From positions 2,240,756-2,304,755 of the forward strand of contig NW_024104292.1 of the NCBI RefSeq assembly GCF_003945595.2: a DNA stretch of 64,000 nt, given 5' to 3'. The position numbers and the translations under genes are program-made. Positions 50,158 through 63,573 of this stretch are shown here, in pieces (position 1 is the first letter of the stretch; each line of letters begins with the position of its first letter). Under the pieces are notes generated by a model. It was not told the origin of the DNA. It made no database searches and saw nothing but the letters and a program-made list of their open reading frames with translations. The DNA is from Pipra filicauda (Eukaryota > Chordata > Aves > Passeriformes > Pipridae).

Positions 50158-53100
50158 CCTTTAAAGACCCAGAAAGCCCTCTGTTGCCCCAGTGAGTATA
50201 AGGCAAAAAAAGTCCCAGAAACATGATCCTTTTTCTCAGGTTTATCCTCAGGCAGCCACTAAGCAAAATGAAAAGCTGACAAAAATTCAAGTGTTATCAA
50301 GAAGCAACATATATTTCTCCAGTTATTCTTCATTATATCAACCGTGTCACTACTACCAAGGCAAAAAAGGGAGGTTCTAAAGTTCATTACCTCACGGAAT
50401 TTATGGTTAAGAGTACATATACACTTTTCATAAATCTGGAAAGATCCTGGAAAGATCCTGGTCTCTTTACTCTCAACTAGTTATCACATTAAATGTATGA
50501 AAAATACTTTCTCCCACCAGTTGCTTCGAGGACAGAATCTCATCCCAGAGATGACCATATCATTCTTACATACCTGGATAACAGCAGCACAACCAGCATG
50601 AAGCTCTAAACAGGTTCCAGGTCACCTGGACTCTTTTGTTGCCTTCTGCTCTGTACCACAAGCTGTCACAAGCTCCTTAAACCTCTCATCTATTTTATTC
50701 CACCAAATAAATCTCAAAGGTTTGTTTCTTATTGTCAAGACAGCATTGAGGTCACACTATCTAAATGATTGTACAAAGCCTCTGCCTACAGCTCTACTAT
50801 GAGGAAATGGTATATGTAATTTGTTTTTGTATTCCAAAAACTTTGTGGGAACTAATTTTTTATGCTATTCTATTTCAGTTTTGCAACAATGGACTTTGAC
50901 CTGAGAGGCAATTACTCTCAGTTATACTTAAGAGGACCAATAGGAAATAAGTCACAAACTTTGCTGCTTTCTGCGTGTTGCTATGGTTTAAATGTCTATT
51001 CAATGAACTGTGAATCTTCTTGGTTTTGAAAATATATGACTAATTAGATAGAAAATTACATGGAATCTGTCTTTCTACAAACATACACAAAAAATGCATA
51101 CATTCATATAGAGGGCTCAAACAGTTTTAGATATCACAATTTTCACACTTTATCTTATTTCCAGACACTTGGTCAAAGAAATTTTATCGTATTTAATAAA
51201 ACAGATTTCACACAAAACTTAATAAGAAGTTGCTTAAAGGATATGCAGAGGCAAATTAAAACCAAAACAAAACTCAACAAAGCAAAAAGGCCTCAGTAGC
51301 TTTTCAAATTTGTCATATCAATAACTTTCTTCAGCAAAGGTGAAGTTATAGGTATAGTTCCTACAGTTAAAGGTATAATTACATCTTTTGGCTCATTCAG
51401 CCTTGTACGGACTTACAAAAAAAATAAATAAATTTGAAAACAGTTAACATTGACCACAGTTGTATTTTCTGTATGTTATTGGGATACTTGTCTGTTGCTA
51501 TTAATGAGAAAGGCCAAGTTCATCTCTATTTGCCAGCTAATTAGCCACAATTGGTAATGATGAAAGCTGGAATTTTCAAACAATTTCTAAAGGAAATACA
51601 TAAATTTATACTGACTTTTAAAATCTGAGCTTTCTTGCTGCTTTGGGATATGAAAAGGGACTGAATTTTAACCTACAGCTGAGAGGTACTGCATTTATGT
51701 TTAGCATTTATGCTCTGTTTCAACATTAGAATAAATGTGATATAAATTAAGAGTTACTGTTGGAATATTTCTTTTATGGGTAACTCAATCACAAAATATG
51801 TTCACATCACATTTGCAGGATGTTCTTTAAGATTAGAAATATGCTTTCTTAGATCAGAATATTTAGAATCAGTATTCCTTACAATCACAAGAGCATGCAT
51901 ATATAAAGAAGTAGAAAATAAAATTACATTATTTAAAAAACATAACAAGTCACCAATTATTTCACATTTAGGGGGTTGCTTATGGACTAACTTGAGATGT
52001 AAGCAAGTAAGTGCCAATTAATTAGAGTCTGTGACAGTGTTCAGTACCATCTCTTTGATCTTTCACTAGTAGCTGACAACAAAGCACACATACTCACAAT
52101 GCTTTAGTTTCAGTTAAGTGATCGGCAAAACGTGTTCAGCTCATTTAAATAACAGAAGCTGGTAAAATACAGCTATCCTTTATAGCATTAAGCAGGATTT
52201 GAGTTCAGATGACAGCATCTTGCATTTATAAAGCAGATAACTTGGAGCCATTTGCATCAGATGGATAACTTGAGTTAAACTTAAAAATGGATGAAGCCAC
52301 AAGCCAGAGGCTAGAAAAAATTCCACAATAACTCCCCTGATCAACCATTGATATTCTGGCTATTTAACCATAGATCTGCCATTGCTCTGTGAACAGTGTC
52401 ACACAAACAGAAAGACGCACTGCGGATAGTTGGCAAACAGAGGATGCATTTGTTTCAGTTATAGCAAAATGCAGAGGAAGCATAAAGCAACAAAAATAAG
52501 TAATGTACACAGACTGGAATCTAGAGTTCTGTATATACAGCTATCACATCTTTTTGAGCTGGAGTGTTAGGATTTTTTCTCTCCATGTGTATTTTTGAGA
52601 CTTACTAAAAGGAATAGCCATTTGGCGGTTAAAATGGGAGATGTATGTAATATAATCAACAATATGTACAGTGACATGATGAGTGTTAAAAATTAAGATT
52701 TTTTAATACAATTTTAGAATGGTGTCATTATATACACACATTAAAAAGAGACTTTTCTAATAGTGTCATATTTTAACCTACAAAGTCAAAGCAGTCTTGC
52801 CTCTCTATTTTATTCTTTATTGCTCCAAGTATTTTGGCTTAGTAGAATTATGTGGTTCTCTTCTATGAGCCAAACTGTTGAGAGGAAGCAGAAATTTAAC
52901 TATACTGATGTTCTAGTTCAATGGAGCACTTGGAGTTAAATCCTACCTCTAATTAACAAACCAAGTTGAAGCCATGCCAAGTACTCTGTGGAGTCAAGAC
53001 TCAGAGAAGACAACTGCAGACAGACACTCTGATTTTGTCAGGTGCTGTGGACCAGTGCTGAGGAGGACCACGGCAGTCCTACTCCCTGCAGCCGGGTGCT

Positions 53101-54112
53101 GCAGCAGCAGTGGTCTCCACTTCTGCTGACTCCCAGACTATTCTCTGGGTTATGTCTGTGCCAGCAATGGTTCAGCTGACATGACAGCAAAGATTAGCAA
53201 GTCCCAGTGCTCAGACCAGAGCACTGTCACTGTTTAATTTGCTCATATAGACTTAGCTCACGTGCATCCCTGTGCCCTATGAGAAAAGGACTTAAAAATG
53301 GAACGTATTTTTTGGCACCCAAAAGTTTTAAGACTCTTAGACCTAAACAATGTCTAATTATTTGTGTGTCTGCTACTTACAGGAAACAAGTATGTTGTCC
53401 GGAGTGAAAAAAAACTTCAAGAAGTTCTGAGATTTGTCTGTCTAGAGATTCATAAAGGTGTTTTGCTTTTCTGCTTAATTTTATGTGTTGTCTTTTTTTT
53501 ATTTATTTTTTTTCATGATTCCGTGTGCTCCTCTAATGTCCCAGAAACAAGCACATTCCTCTCCTTAGGCAGTAGCTCATAACTTAGAGGCCATGAGCTC
53601 TCTCCACAACCCTGATTTTATTTGTGAACTGGTTAATACTCTGCATTAAAACAATTATTTACCATATCATCCCTCACTCCAACTGTGAGAGCTCCAAGGA
53701 CAGGAGACAGCTGCTCCTGAGGACACCCACTCACCTGACCCTGATGTAACATTTGAGTTCAACCAAACTTAGACAATTTTTGTAAAGTGAGGGTTCATTT
53801 CAAGAAAAATATTCTTCCTATGTGCTCTCCTCTGGCCCGGGACGTAGAGCCCAAAGGTCATATTTTCTATGCAGAGTATAAGAGTGGCTATGTCATGCCA
53901 AATTAAAAGTTCTTCTTGACCAGTATCCCATTCCCATCAGTGGCCAACAACAATGATACAGAAAGGCACAGTAGTGCAAGGTATTTCCTACAAAAAATTT
54001 TTCCAACCATCAGTGGTTTAGTGGCTCTTAGGAACCAAACATCTCTGAAACGGTAAGGCTGCAGCTTGCAAGGAGGTTATGAAATCACTTCATGTATTAG
54101 GCTTAGATGTAG
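50158..54112. other. Non-coding stretch, no gene seen
   Basis: An 11-base tandem duplication ('ggaaagatcct') lies near 50437-50460. The section 53030-53220 is GC-richer, with CAG/CTG-type triplets, but shows no recognisable exon. Confidence 0.45.
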
Positions 54113-54113
54113 C

Positions 54114-54392
54114 TCCCTGAAACAACATCTCAGCCTTGGCCATATTGATCAACATAACTGGTCTACTCTGGCCTCCAATCGGGAGGCTTGGAGACACAAC
54201 ATCTATAATGCTGCTGATGCTTTTGAGAAAGCACGCAGGATCACTCTCACGGAGAAAAGACAACGCAGAAAGAATCATGCCTTGCAGAATATACCACCTA
54301 AGGAGTCTTTCTGCTGTGCCTTTTGCAACCGGACGTGTCTATCTCATATTGGCCTTTTTAGCCATGAGTATGTTTGTAACAAAGGCGGGTAG
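54114..54392 (+). pseudogene. Retrotransposon polyprotein C-terminus (copy 3)
   Basis: The last 92 codons of the RTE-like polyprotein are open, from the SLKQHLSLGHIDQ segment through an EKARRITL helix-like basic segment to the terminal finger. The finger Cys-x2-Cys-x12-His-x3-Cys is complete. The start codon at 54066 lies in flanking DNA, so the predicted longer protein is an artefact of insertion. Confidence 0.8.
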
Positions 54393-54406
54393 AGCCCTTC
54401 CCAAAT

Positions 54407-54420
54407 CTTCGTTCACGAAG
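54407..54420 (+). other. 3'-terminal hairpin of RTE-like copy 3
   Basis: CTTCG-TTCA-CGAAG, identical to copy 1, with the same 7-base spacing to the ATG tail. Confidence 0.65.
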
Positions 54421-55443
54421 CCTAGCCATGATGATGAGCTCAGGGTGTTGTCACTTACATGTAGACTCAGAAGAACAGGAGATGGGAGCTTTTGTTAAGC
54501 TCGTCCAGTTAAAATCATGCATTTTGACTCTTGTTTCAAGAATTTCTTATTTTACCTTATCTTAGATCTGTTCCAAAATGATTTTGGTTAAAACATTGTA
54601 AGTTTAGCCTAAGCAAAAAGAATTTTAAATGGAGTTTTTTCACGTTGGATTAACTAAACTAGTTGAAAATTATAATTTAACTTAAACTGCTGTAGCATTG
54701 TAAATCTAGATGTGCAACTGAGAGAACATGGCCTCAAGCACACATTAAAATATCCAGTTAATCGCAGTAGTAAGATGACTAACCCAGCCCTAAGCCATAA
54801 CATGAATTAGTCTATCAGCTCTCATACTTAATCAAATCACAACATCACACTATTTTTTTTCATCCACTGAATATAACATACAGACTCAAACTACCCAGTA
54901 GCAATAGACCAAGGAAACAACTGTCCTTCATTGCTTGTTCTGAAAACTGGAACCATCCTCTTGAAGAAATATGTGGAAGTTAAACACGTGCTATCAGCAC
55001 AGGTAAACTTTCCCTTTCCTTACAATAATGTATTTATTAGAGGAGAAAAAAAAAAAGGAAACAGACTCTACCAGAAGGAAGACTGAAGCTTGTTGCAGCA
55101 GTCCTGTACCCCACTTCAGTCTGACTGGTGAAAAGTCTTTTGTTTACTGTTAACACATGTAACAATTCACCAGAATACACCAACTTAGATGAAACCATAC
55201 AGGCTGATTCCCACTTCAGAGACCTGCCACATCAATTAAGAGATGGCTTATGCTTTCATTCTGGAACTTGAAATGCCATGCTGAAAAACTAAGCATTCTC
55301 ATCATCACATTAACATTCAATTCAGCCTATGTGGCCCTTTTTTACCATGCCTTAAGGTCATCTACAGCAGTAATAATAACAACAATGCTGGACACTCAGT
55401 CAAGCCAATGTTCAGCTAAAACCACATTGCATAATCCACTATT

Positions 55444-55466
55444 CTGTACGGCCACAAGCCGTACAG
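55444..55466. repeat. Inverted repeat, 9-bp perfect arms, 5-base loop
   Basis: CTGTACGGC and GCCGTACAG flank CACAA. Each arm contains one CpG, which is unusual in the surrounding CpG-poor sequence. Confidence 0.75.
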
Positions 55467-58400
55467 GTTTCCCTGTCTGGAAAAGGCCAAATCATTTTAG
55501 AAATTGGTTTGATGCTTAGGATACAATACTAAAATTGTACTACTGTGCTTCTAGTGGAGTACCTAAAAAAATTTTCTTAACTTTTCATTTATGATAAAAT
55601 CATTCTCACTCTCTCTGCCACTTACTAAATTTAAGTATGTAGGTGTTAAGTGATTTAAATTTCTTAATCTCTAGGATTTTAGTTCAAAGCAAATATAGCA
55701 AAATATGACTTTTAAAATTCATTTGAAGTTTAAAGACATTCATTTTCAATTATTTCATACATATTTTATGTTTTGTTTCTGTGAACATTGAAATGAATGG
55801 CTTGACAGGCAATAATATCAAGAATTTAAAGAAATTACATTTTTTAAGCACAAGAATTTGTTGGAAACCTAAGTTTAGAAGTTATATTGACTCCAGAAGG
55901 AAAGGCATCGCACATTTACTCTTTCATTCATATAAAGTAAATACAGCTCCAAATCTCAGACACTGAAAATTTGTAACAAGCTTCTAGAGACAGACCCGCT
56001 AAATGAAATTTGTTCCTAGAACTTTCAATGTTAAATCTATCAAACCCACTTGACAAAGTTGCAAGCTTCTTTCTTTTTCCAATTTGTGGGAAAAAAAAAC
56101 AATTTGGGTAGCTTTTTTAAGTTTGGCGTTTGTTTTTTTTTCAGAGATATTCATAATTCTTCAAATAAGATTAAATAAAATTGCCTTTTACACATTGCCT
56201 ATGCTTATATAGCATAGTATAGTATTTGGATGATGTTTAATGGCTTTTATGACTATAGCTCACCTTTGAATTAAGAAAATACTTCTTAAAAAAATAACTG
56301 GGCCTATAGAAAATAATTTGAACCATAGAACAATTCTGTGCTGCAATAGAAACAAATGTAGGTCTCTTGTCCCCTGGTTCAAAACCAAAATACAAACACA
56401 TCTTTCCACTGATAACTGGACACAAGCAAGGATCACTCCCTGTCTCATAGTGCTTACACACTGTAAACCAAACTGGATAAAGGAAAGAAGGAAGGAAAAG
56501 TCAAAGAAAAGAGAATGGCACACCCTATGTCATTTACTGAGGAACTGGGAAAAGACAGAGTTGAACTGATACTTCAAAAAGTGGAATGTTTCTCACTAAA
56601 TATGGTTACATGCAATACATATCCAAACTCTTCTCTCCATGTTGCATTTACAGTCAGTAAAGGGCTGGTCATTACAGACCATGTAGTGAACAGTGTAAAT
56701 CTGTTCAGCTTAAGGTAGGTGCATACATTATGGGTTGCATCCACTAGACAGTAAGAAAATCCAAAAATTATTAGCTGAGAAATGTTTATGACTCTTCCAG
56801 AGACTGCAATTTAAGTGAGATGAATCTTACCCAGTGTGCTGTACTGTCTATCCTTTAATCTACATTGTCTTTCAAATACAGAAATCTGTAGTAGACACCT
56901 GACAGGAGCAAAATTCTAAAACACCTGGAGGTTTCTTTTATCAGCTGGGAAATATGGGCACTCCTGCTGCACAATCAGGATTAATACCAACAGATAACAA
57001 AAGAGCTGCAGCAGTCAGCTAGCTAGAACTTCTGGAGACTGTAATGGAACTGACAAGATAAACATTTTCTGTACAGAAAAAGATAAAATGACTAGGAGAA
57101 TTCCAATAAATTATCACCCCAAATGTGGTCATGAGGCTGTGTATCTGAGCAGGGCTTAAAAGGACAGCTGTTCCTCCATCTCATACCTTCTGGCAAGGTT
57201 CGTCTCAGTGTTGCTGCCTCTGTCTAGTCTCTTCCCAAAAACTCTAGTAAGAAAAATGAGATGTATTTGAGTCTTGTGAAGCACTTGCTCAAGACTGTCC
57301 AAGTTAGTTTTAAACACAGGGAGCATTAGAGTTGCCTGGCAAAAGGAATCCCTGGCAATCTTGGTGGAAATGAGTGTACTTCCCATTTGCTTTTGCATGT
57401 TGAGCTTCTTGAAATGCTAGTGGTATAGCAGCTGAGGCTGAAGGTAAGCTCAGCATCTGCTAATAGCTTTGCTGTACTCATGAAAAATCAACAGCTTATC
57501 ACATTAGCAGTTGTGAGTCATACTCCCAATGTTCCATTTGCATTCGCTGTTACTGGTAGAGTATGAACATCATTTTCATATCACATTAGTATATTAATAC
57601 AGCACTGGTCAAATGTGTTCATACTGATCCAGTTATTTGTGCTATGTAATACTGTGAAGCATCCCCTAGCATACTGTATGATCCCACTTTGACCTAAATC
57701 ATGCCCTTTTCATGAGGCAGAAAATGAAAAAGGAACAAAACCCACTGTACATTAAAAGGAATGGATGGAGCATATTCTGAGCAACTGGATAGTTTAGTGG
57801 ACAGGTTGGTTACATAAAAGAGTGATTAAATGGCCTAGAGCCCTTCCACTTGAAAAAGAGAGAACTAAACCGGGAACATGATGGAGGCCTGAAAGTCCAG
57901 AGTAGTTGTGGGTCAATTTTTCCATTGCCTTCCTTCCAAAAGAAGAAGTAGGAGTCCCAACAACCAAAACTGAATGTTTTCATAAAGTATTTCATAAATA
58001 AGTCTATATCTCCTTTGAACAGGGTGTAATGAATGTTAAATAAATCACATGATGTTTTAAAGTGAAATTGAATGGAAACAAATCTTTCAAGGATGATCAC
58101 TACACACAGCCCCACATTTTTGCCTTCAGAAGCTCCTGACTATCAAAGTGATGGAGGGTGGAAGAACATCCTGAGGAAATATCACCATATGCTTATTCTG
58201 TTCTTTAAACTTCTTCCAAACCAAATATTTTTGGTGTCTGTAGGAGAAAGGGAAGCTTTAGACTGATCTAGAACAACCAATATTTGTGAAAGTGCACTGC
58301 AGGAAGATACAACAGCTGTAAGTCCCAATATCTGTCTCTCTTACACATCTTCTATGTGATCTGTCAAAACTTTTAGTAGATCCATTCACAGGCACAAATT

Positions 58401-60095
58401 GTATCTATTGTCATACTGAAGTCTTTGGGAATGAAATGACTTGTTGCTATTTGTATATCAGTCACCATTGCCCCAGTTGCAAGTTTTGCAATAAAAAACT
58501 TCCTCAGCTGCTTGACATATGGGTGAACTACACTCTGGAAAGCTCTCAGACACACTCAAGAGTTCAGACCTTGAACAGAAAAACACAAATCTTACTAAAC
58601 AGGTGTACTGGGTTCTGCTTCATCCCATACCATACTCCATGTGACTAATCCAAAAATGGACAAGCTATGAGTGCTCTGAGTGACATTTGGATCACTTGGC
58701 ATACATGTGACAAGGGGCACAGATGTCTGTGTTTAGATGGCAATATCTTGGGATAGAAAATCCTATATTCACTCCTGACAGTATTTACAAGATGTGACTG
58801 GCAGAAGATGATTATTTTCAGCCAGTTAACCTGATTCTGCAAGGAATGTACCATATCAGATATTGAGCATTTTGGTTCTGCTCAGGGCAAGTTTTGAAGG
58901 ATATGCTTTAAATATTACATATATTCAATTACTGAGGTTATCAGTGGCAACCTGAAAGTAGAGAAGCACCTGGTAAACAGTCCATAGTTTTAAATGATAG
59001 GTAGCCTGACTTTCACCACAAGGCTAATTACTTATCCACCTCTTTGGCTACAAAAGCTCTTAGGCAAGTCTTGATCTTTTTGTATGCTCTTAGTGTTCAG
59101 AAGATCTTAATCTTTTGCCTTCCAGCAGCTTCCTTAAATTATCTGTAATGAATGAATCATTTTTGTATTTCTAAGTCAGGAAAGACCAGCTCTTCTTCAA
59201 AGGTTAACAGTTACAGGGACTACTTCCACATCCCCTAGGCTCTGACTAGATGAAGAATGTTTTACACCTTTCAGCTCTATCAAACATCACTACTATCAGA
59301 TCTTGCATTGACAACAACCAGTAAGAAAAGGAGAGATGTGCTAAAGACTTTGTAAATCGCTGGGGAAATGACTGAGTTAAACATATGTGAAACAGAGACA
59401 TTTCGCAATGTGCAATTGTATAGCTCAAGAATTAGAATTGAAGTTGTTTATTTTAAAGTAAGAATGCAACACAATACCCACATGCTGTTCACAAACCCAC
59501 TTGACTAAATATACACACTCATTTTAACATATTGTGGGTCCTATAGAAATGGCCATTCATATCACCACAGCTGCAGTAGACAGTGTTTTGCCTGCAAGCA
59601 CCAAAGAAATAAGAACTTATGATGCTAATTATGCCAAGGGATACTCACCCATTAAAGTATTTCTGGTAAACCCAGTCTATACCATTCAGTGCAATTATGT
59701 ATAACAGTGAAATGGTAATTAGCGACAAAGCTTGGTACATGAGCCTTACAACATGACTCACACATCTGGAAATAAGGTTTCATTAGTCTGTAATTGATCA
59801 TTAAAGCATGAAATTTTTGCTACACTTTCACCTTACTGAGATTACTCTTGCCATTTCACTAGTAAAAATCAGTTCCTGAAGCTATAATGCTGTAATGCTA
59901 TGTCAGAAAAACTGCAGTAAGAGTTTTCATAGAAGTCAGACAGACTAAGATTAAGGTTAAAACACAAACACTATATAGTGATGTTAGATGCTTCCATTTC
60001 AAAATAGGTTTTCAGGCAGTTGTGTGGAATCATTGTGGATGGGGATGTTCACTTTATATGAAAACTAAAACCAGCAAACAACTGAAAAGAAAACA

Positions 60096-60206
60096 GCCTG
60101 AGAAAAGAAACAGATGAATGAAAGAAGAACACAGAAAGATAGGAAGAATAGGAGGAAAGGAAGACGGGAGGGAGAAAAAAAGAAGGCAGGAAGGAAGGAA
60201 GGAACC
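60096..60206 (+). repeat. Purine-rich tract with (GGAA)4
   Basis: Nearly all bases are A or G. Four exact GGAA units lie at 60189-60204. Long open frames on the opposite strand here are low-complexity and are not genes. Confidence 0.8.
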
Positions 60207-60712
60207 AAAAATAGTTTGACGAATATTCATAGAAGTTTTGATCATAACTGTGAACAAACAATGTCTATCTGGCTACTTGTGTGTATTTAGTTGGGAAAGC
60301 AAGTAGTTGACAGCGGCATATTTAAGAGTTGTTCTCCTTACAGGTTTTACACAGAAATCTTAGTCTGCTAATAAAGCTGGATTTTACCACACATCTTCAC
60401 ATTTAGTAGTGTCTTGTCCTCTGCAAATTAAAAGCAGTTAATTTGTGGGTATGTTTTAATGGCTTTGAATGGGCTTTAGGTTTGGCCCTATACCAAAGTG
60501 TCACTAACATCACTAACTAGAAAGGTTTTACTCAGTACAAACAATAATGAAATTTATAATTATTGATACTTTTTTTTTGTATTTAAAGTACACATTTAAT
60601 CTGAAAATATTAAGGTTACATGAGTATTTGCTTTCCTAATGGAACTTCTTCCCTCCACCTCTGCGCCTTGTATGTATCCTTCCTAGATGGTATAAGGTCT
60701 GGTTTACCTCAG

Positions 60713-60724
60713 CTGCTGCTGCTG
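60713..60724 (+). repeat. (CTG)4 trinucleotide run
   Basis: Four tandem CTG units, short and probably stable. Confidence 0.75.
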
Positions 60725-62535
60725 TGGAGCATGACTTGTGCTTCATACTGACTTATAATTCTGTACCCATGCAAAATATGCCACAACAGGTGGCACACAA
60801 AAGGCCCTAAAACTTATGTCTGTGGCTTGAAGCTACCACCCATGCTAGAAAGGATGAGTGAGGCCAGAAATAGTCTCCAGAAGAAAGGAGCCCTTTCCTT
60901 GGAATGCCTGAGAAGTGGTATGCTGAGTTACTTACCTTGTTCTGACCCTGGCCAGTAGTAGTAGTCACTACTTGAATGTAGTGTCAAAATCTAATACACA
61001 CCACTTGTGGATGAAAATGCAAATGAGAAATGCTCCTATGGGACAGTCTGACAATTTTTTTCGAAATGGTTTGCACAGTATTGCATGTGTGGAGATGGTG
61101 TCCCAAAACATGGAGTCTGTGGTTCTGTGGTCCTACCATGCAGAAATGGAGGTTCACTTCCTCAGTTCCTTCTAAGTCTGTTCTGTGCAGCTCAGCCAGT
61201 ATTAAAATGGGCTGACTTTCATGAACCAAGCAGAACTTTGTTTCACACGTCAGTTCAGAGGTATATGTTGGATCTGGGTTTAGATTCAGCACAAACCATA
61301 TGAGAGCAGCAGAATCTGGTCCAGTTTTATGATTTGCTCAGACAAGGAAGTTTCATCATAGTAGGATCAGTGAATTGTTTTGCTTATGTTCTTGCTTAGA
61401 CTGGCATTTTTATTGAAAGACAAAAAATTTATTAAAAAATGACAACTGACTTGAATGTACTGCGGAGACAAAAGTATTATAAAGAATCAAGATCTTAATT
61501 AGGAAAAAGTGTTACAAATATTTTTTATTAATACATTTTTTTCCCACTGTGATTAATTTGGTTTTCAGGATAGACAAAACAGTCTTTCAGTGGTGCTCTT
61601 TCAAGGAATAGATATACAAATCTGTACTTGCTACAGGAGAAAGAAGCATACATATATGTAGAAATAAAAAAATAGAAGAGATTTCCTTGGTGCTTTTGAA
61701 AAAAAACTGTGTAATGCATAAGATGATTCATGTGTGTAACTAAAAAGAAAAAGGTAAACGACAGCCAACTGGAGGAAGATTTTTAATGATATCTGGCAAG
61801 GACTAATCTTAGCTACCATGTCATTAAAAATCTTCATTAATGCTCTCAAACAAAAAGAAAACAACATGTTGGTAAACTCATGATTCATTTCACATTAGGA
61901 AGTACATGCTAGCCCAGAGGAATGATACACAAGACCTACAGAGAACAAAAAAACATTAGTGACTTTGATAAATACACATTAGCACTTCTCAGGGAAAAGA
62001 ATCAGAAATATAAAATATTCAGTGGAAACAGAAATATGGAAAATAATGCTGTCAGCAAGTTAGTGCACAGCAATTATATGCAAAATTTCACTATGAAAAG
62101 TCATGAATATGCTACATTTTGGCATGGTGTGCAGAGATGTCTGATCACAGAATACAGCACTTCCATGTGGCTCCTGTCCAACCATACATAGAGTTTGTTA
62201 TTATACTCTCATCCCACCATAAACAATGAAAATTTGAGTTCTGTTGGCTTTTTCACCAAAAAAAGGAATTGGGGACACAATAAAGTGTTTCTTTAATGCA
62301 GTCCTGTTTTTCAGCACCAATGTGCAGAGCCTTCTTTCCTTGAGCGTAACAGAATGAAACTACAAACCACTTACCAAACTTCAAAGACCACTTTAAGGCC
62401 AGCACCTGTTTGAGGACTACATAAACCTTCTGTAGGCCATTGACTGTGCTCAGTAGCCACGCCTGTGCTAGTAAATTTAGCAAGACCAGGTTGCAAGTGT
62501 GCAGTGGTCCATATCACAGCTGTAACATTACAAAA

Positions 62536-62760
62536 CCATGGAATGGTTAAGGGATAGCTGGAGGTCCAACCTGGCTGTTGACACAGGGTCTCCTTGAGCA
62601 CATTACTCAGGATTGTATCCAGACAGTGTTTGCATATCTCCAGGGAAGGGGATATGCAAAACACATCTCTGGGCAAGCTGTTCCAATGCTCAGTCACTCT
62701 CACACAAAATATGTTCTTCTTCATACGTTGTCTCTACAGCTCAAGTTGTGACAACTGAAG
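62536..62760 (-). mobile_element. CR1 LINE fragment with ORF2 remnant
   Basis: The section is the reverse complement of CR1: 'ggtccaacctgg', 'tccagacagtgtttgcatat', 'ctccagggaaggggat', 'ctgttccaatgctcagtcac' and 'atgttcttcttcat'. On the minus strand the first 40 or so codons from 62724 read as a CR1 ORF2 C-terminal segment (VRVTEHWNSLPRDV and then SPSLEICKHCLDTIL). They then run out of the element. The octamer tail is decayed. Confidence 0.85.
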
Positions 62761-62963
62761 CTCTCCTAGCCAACACCAAGGCATAGTTCAGGAGCTAGAA
62801 TGTCCCAGGGACCATTCCCAATAGAGAACTTTGATTCAGTCAATATATTTCAGGCAGGTATGAGCGTTTAGCTGTGTGGGTAAGAACTATACCATGTCCA
62901 GATTAGCCTCAGGGCCAGAACAGTTCATGGACTGTTTTATCATTTACTATATATCACATGTCT

Positions 62964-63545
62964 ACTCTTCTATATGGATCCGAATCATGGGTCATCTACC
63001 GTCACCACCTGCGACTCTTAGAACACTTCCATCAGCTCTGCCTCCGTACAATCCTAAACATCCACTGGTCAGATTATGTGACCAATACATCTGTTCTAGA
63101 GCAAGCAGCAGTCACAAGTATTGAGGCCATGTTGTTGAGAACACAGCTGCGATGGGCAGGGCACGTCTCCAGGATGAAGAACCACCGCCTCCCTAAGATC
63201 TTGCTTTATGGTGAACTTGCCACCGGCTGCCACAAGAGAGGAGCCCCAAAGAGAAGATACAAGGACTCCCTGAAACAACATCTCAGCCTTGGCCATATTG
63301 ATCAACATAACTGGTCTACTCTGGCCTCCAATCGGGAGGCCTGGAGACACACCATCTATAAAGCTGCTGATGCTTTTGAGAAAGCACGCAGGATCACTCT
63401 CATGGAGAAAAGACAATGCGGAAAGAATCATGTCTTGCAGAATATATCACCTAAGGAATCCTTCTGCTGTGCCTTTTGCAACCGGATGTGTCTGTCTTGT
63501 ATTGGCCTTTTTAGCCACGAGCATGCTTGTAACAAAAGTGGGTAG
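62964..63545 (+). pseudogene. Retrotransposon polyprotein C-terminus (copy 4), open frame
   Basis: About 193 element-derived codons are open with no stop or frameshift. They run from the LLYGSESWVIY segment, equivalent to the region where copy 2 has a TAG, through LRTQLRWAGHVSRM, KILLYGEL and RYKDSLKQHLSLG to the terminal finger (Cys-x2-Cys-x12-His-x3-Cys). The ATG at 62958 lies in flanking DNA. The fragment lacks endonuclease and catalytic RT residues, so it cannot move itself. I have no evidence that it is expressed. Confidence 0.85.
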
Positions 63546-63559
63546 AGCCCTTCCCAAAT

Positions 63560-63573
63560 CTTCGTTCGCGAAG
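63560..63573 (+). other. 3'-terminal hairpin of RTE-like copy 4
   Basis: CTTCG-TTCG-CGAAG, a 5-bp stem with a TTCG tetraloop, 7 bases before the tail. Confidence 0.65.

Larger units (their letters stand above)
54113..54437 (+). mobile_element. RTE-like LINE, copy 3 (shortest copy)
   Basis: This heavily 5'-truncated copy begins at 'ctccctgaaacaac', in the post-RT coding region. It retains the C-terminal finger, the TAG at 54390-54392, the hairpin at 54407-54420 and a short ATG tail (54428-54437). It shares diagnostic bases with copy 4 rather than copies 1 and 2, for example 'ggcctccaatcgggaggc' and 'gaatcatg' (subfamily B). AGCTC appears both just before the start and just after the tail, which might be a very short target-site duplication. 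Confidence 0.85.
54438..62535. other. Long non-coding stretch, no gene seen
   Basis: About 8.1 kb without a supportable exon. It contains a CpG-bearing inverted repeat at 55444-55466, a purine-rich section with (GGAA)4 at 60096-60206 and (CTG)4 at 60713-60724. The 101- and 102-codon minus-strand frames at 57810-58115 and 60984-61292 are not recognised. Confidence 0.45.

Noticed and set aside
60049..60261. Ser/Phe-rich minus-strand open frames
   Set aside because: They are translations of a purine-rich simple repeat.
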